Of a DNA stretch of 5,657 nt, positions 5,479 through 5,657 are shown piece by piece; position 1 is the stretch's first letter; every line of letters begins with the position of its first letter. The stretch is from positions 1 to 5,657 of the forward strand of contig PCSG01000246.1 in the NCBI GenBank assembly GCA_002772195.1. Reading direction: 5' to 3'. Under the pieces are notes generated by a model. The model was not told the origin of the DNA. It worked only from the letters and a program-made list of their open reading frames with translations, and did no database searches. The DNA comes from Desulfobacterales bacterium CG23_combo_of_CG06-09_8_20_14_all_51_8 (GTDB lineage Bacteria > Desulfobacterota > Desulfobacteria > Desulfobacterales > Desulfosalsimonadaceae). The translations under genes were made by a program, and so were the position numbers.

Positions 5479-5525
5479 AAAGGGTGATTTTTTTCTTCAG
5501 CCTTCAACCTTCAGCCTTTCTTTTT
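5463..5525. terminator. Bidirectional hairpin terminator between convergent genes
   Basis: AAAGAAAGACTGAAGG (5463-5478) pairs with CCTTCAGCCTTTCTTT (5508-5523) with one mismatch, which becomes a G-U wobble on the minus strand. TT follows on the + strand, extending a T-rich right arm, and TTTATTCATT follows on the minus strand. The 29-base loop contains a seven-T run and a second CTTCAGCC (5495-5502), a 14-base step from the one at 5509-5516, so the left arm has two alternative partners. It serves both the AT-rich gene and the minus-strand ferredoxin gene. Confidence 0.8.
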
Positions 5526-5657
5526 AAAACTGAATCCCTCTCTTCATCGCCATATTCATCATCTGCTCCATGCTTGAGACCGGTGGGATTTTCTGTTCGG
5601 ATTGGGGTTTCATGACCAGTCGGATGGCATCCGACGGGCAGGTGGAAACGCACAGGC
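5524..5657 (-). CDS. C-terminal end of a 4Fe-4S ferredoxin-type protein (partial)
   Basis: Minus-strand frame entering from the right edge, with 43 full codons visible before TAA at 5526-5524. It begins LCVSTCPSDAIRLVMKP. C-x3-CP followed by S-D-A-I is the second half of a 4Fe-4S binding motif (C-x2-C-x2-C-x3-C-P), whose first cysteines would lie just outside the window. The rest, QSEQKIPPVSSMEQMMNMA and then MKRGIQF, is a short helical tail like that following the last cluster in many deltaproteobacterial 4Fe-4S dicluster proteins. The likely role is electron transfer in the cytoplasm. The number of clusters and any N-terminal domains cannot be seen. Confidence 0.8.
   Translation of the reverse strand, partial: LCVSTCPSDAIRLVMKPQSEQKIPPVSSMEQMMNMAMKRGIQF

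Noticed and set aside
5457..5618. Small ORF starting MNKERLKERV just after the AT-rich gene; a similar start MNKKRLK occurs at 4292
   Set aside because: Both start codons lie at the edge of terminator hairpins, the reading frames run through the stems, and the first crosses into the oppositely coded ferredoxin gene. The similarity is due to the repeated hairpin arm.
1..5657. CRISPR array, tRNA, rRNA or transposase
   Set aside because: No regularly spaced direct repeats, no cloverleaf with a recognisable T-loop sequence, and no transposase-like protein was seen on either strand.

Overview
The window looks like part of a mid-to-high-GC bacterial chromosome. Alanine/proline/lysine-rich coding, a LarE with a three-cysteine set, a two-domain FKBP/methyltransferase locus and a ferredoxin with a CxxCP motif together suggest an anaerobic deltaproteobacterium (Desulfobacterota, Desulfobacterales-like). 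That assignment is an inference from protein style, since no rRNA or other marker gene is present.

Layout, left to right. (1) Bases 2-157 hold the last 51 codons of a TetR-like regulator on the + strand. (2) A strong, mostly bidirectional hairpin terminator at 187-238 separates it from a large minus-strand gene (275-2149). This encodes a 624-residue protein with a lysine-rich start, two copies of a roughly 61-residue module, long Pro/Ala-rich linkers, one membrane segment and a helical C-terminal domain. (3) An AT-rich divergent promoter region (about 2161-2236) and a leader with two adjacent hairpins precede larE (2337-3170, +). LarE is the sulfur-inserting enzyme of nickel-pincer (NPN) cofactor synthesis. 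(4) A 136-base gap with an 8+8 inverted repeat leads to 3308-4277. Here an FKBP-like N-terminal half and a SAM-methyltransferase C-terminal half, which I recall as one protein in related bacteria, lie in two different frames with the expected linker missing, so this looks like a broken or split gene. (5) A very strong terminator follows, and then the base composition drops sharply. (6) Gene 4555-5451 (+) is strikingly AT-rich, matches no family I recognise, and encodes a 12-cysteine protein built from two diverged copies of one Cys-rich module followed by a basic helical tail. It is flanked on both sides by hairpins whose left arms are nearly identical over 22 bases. (7) The minus-strand end of a 4Fe-4S ferredoxin-type protein closes the window (5524-5657) and converges on gene 6.

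No operon of obviously cooperating genes is visible. The units are mostly single genes, each with its own terminator. larE stands without larA, larB or larC here, so its partners must lie elsewhere. The AT-rich, duplicated-module Cys protein in its hairpin-bounded islet is the best candidate for something undescribed. The split FKBP/methyltransferase gene is the clearest sign of gene decay.
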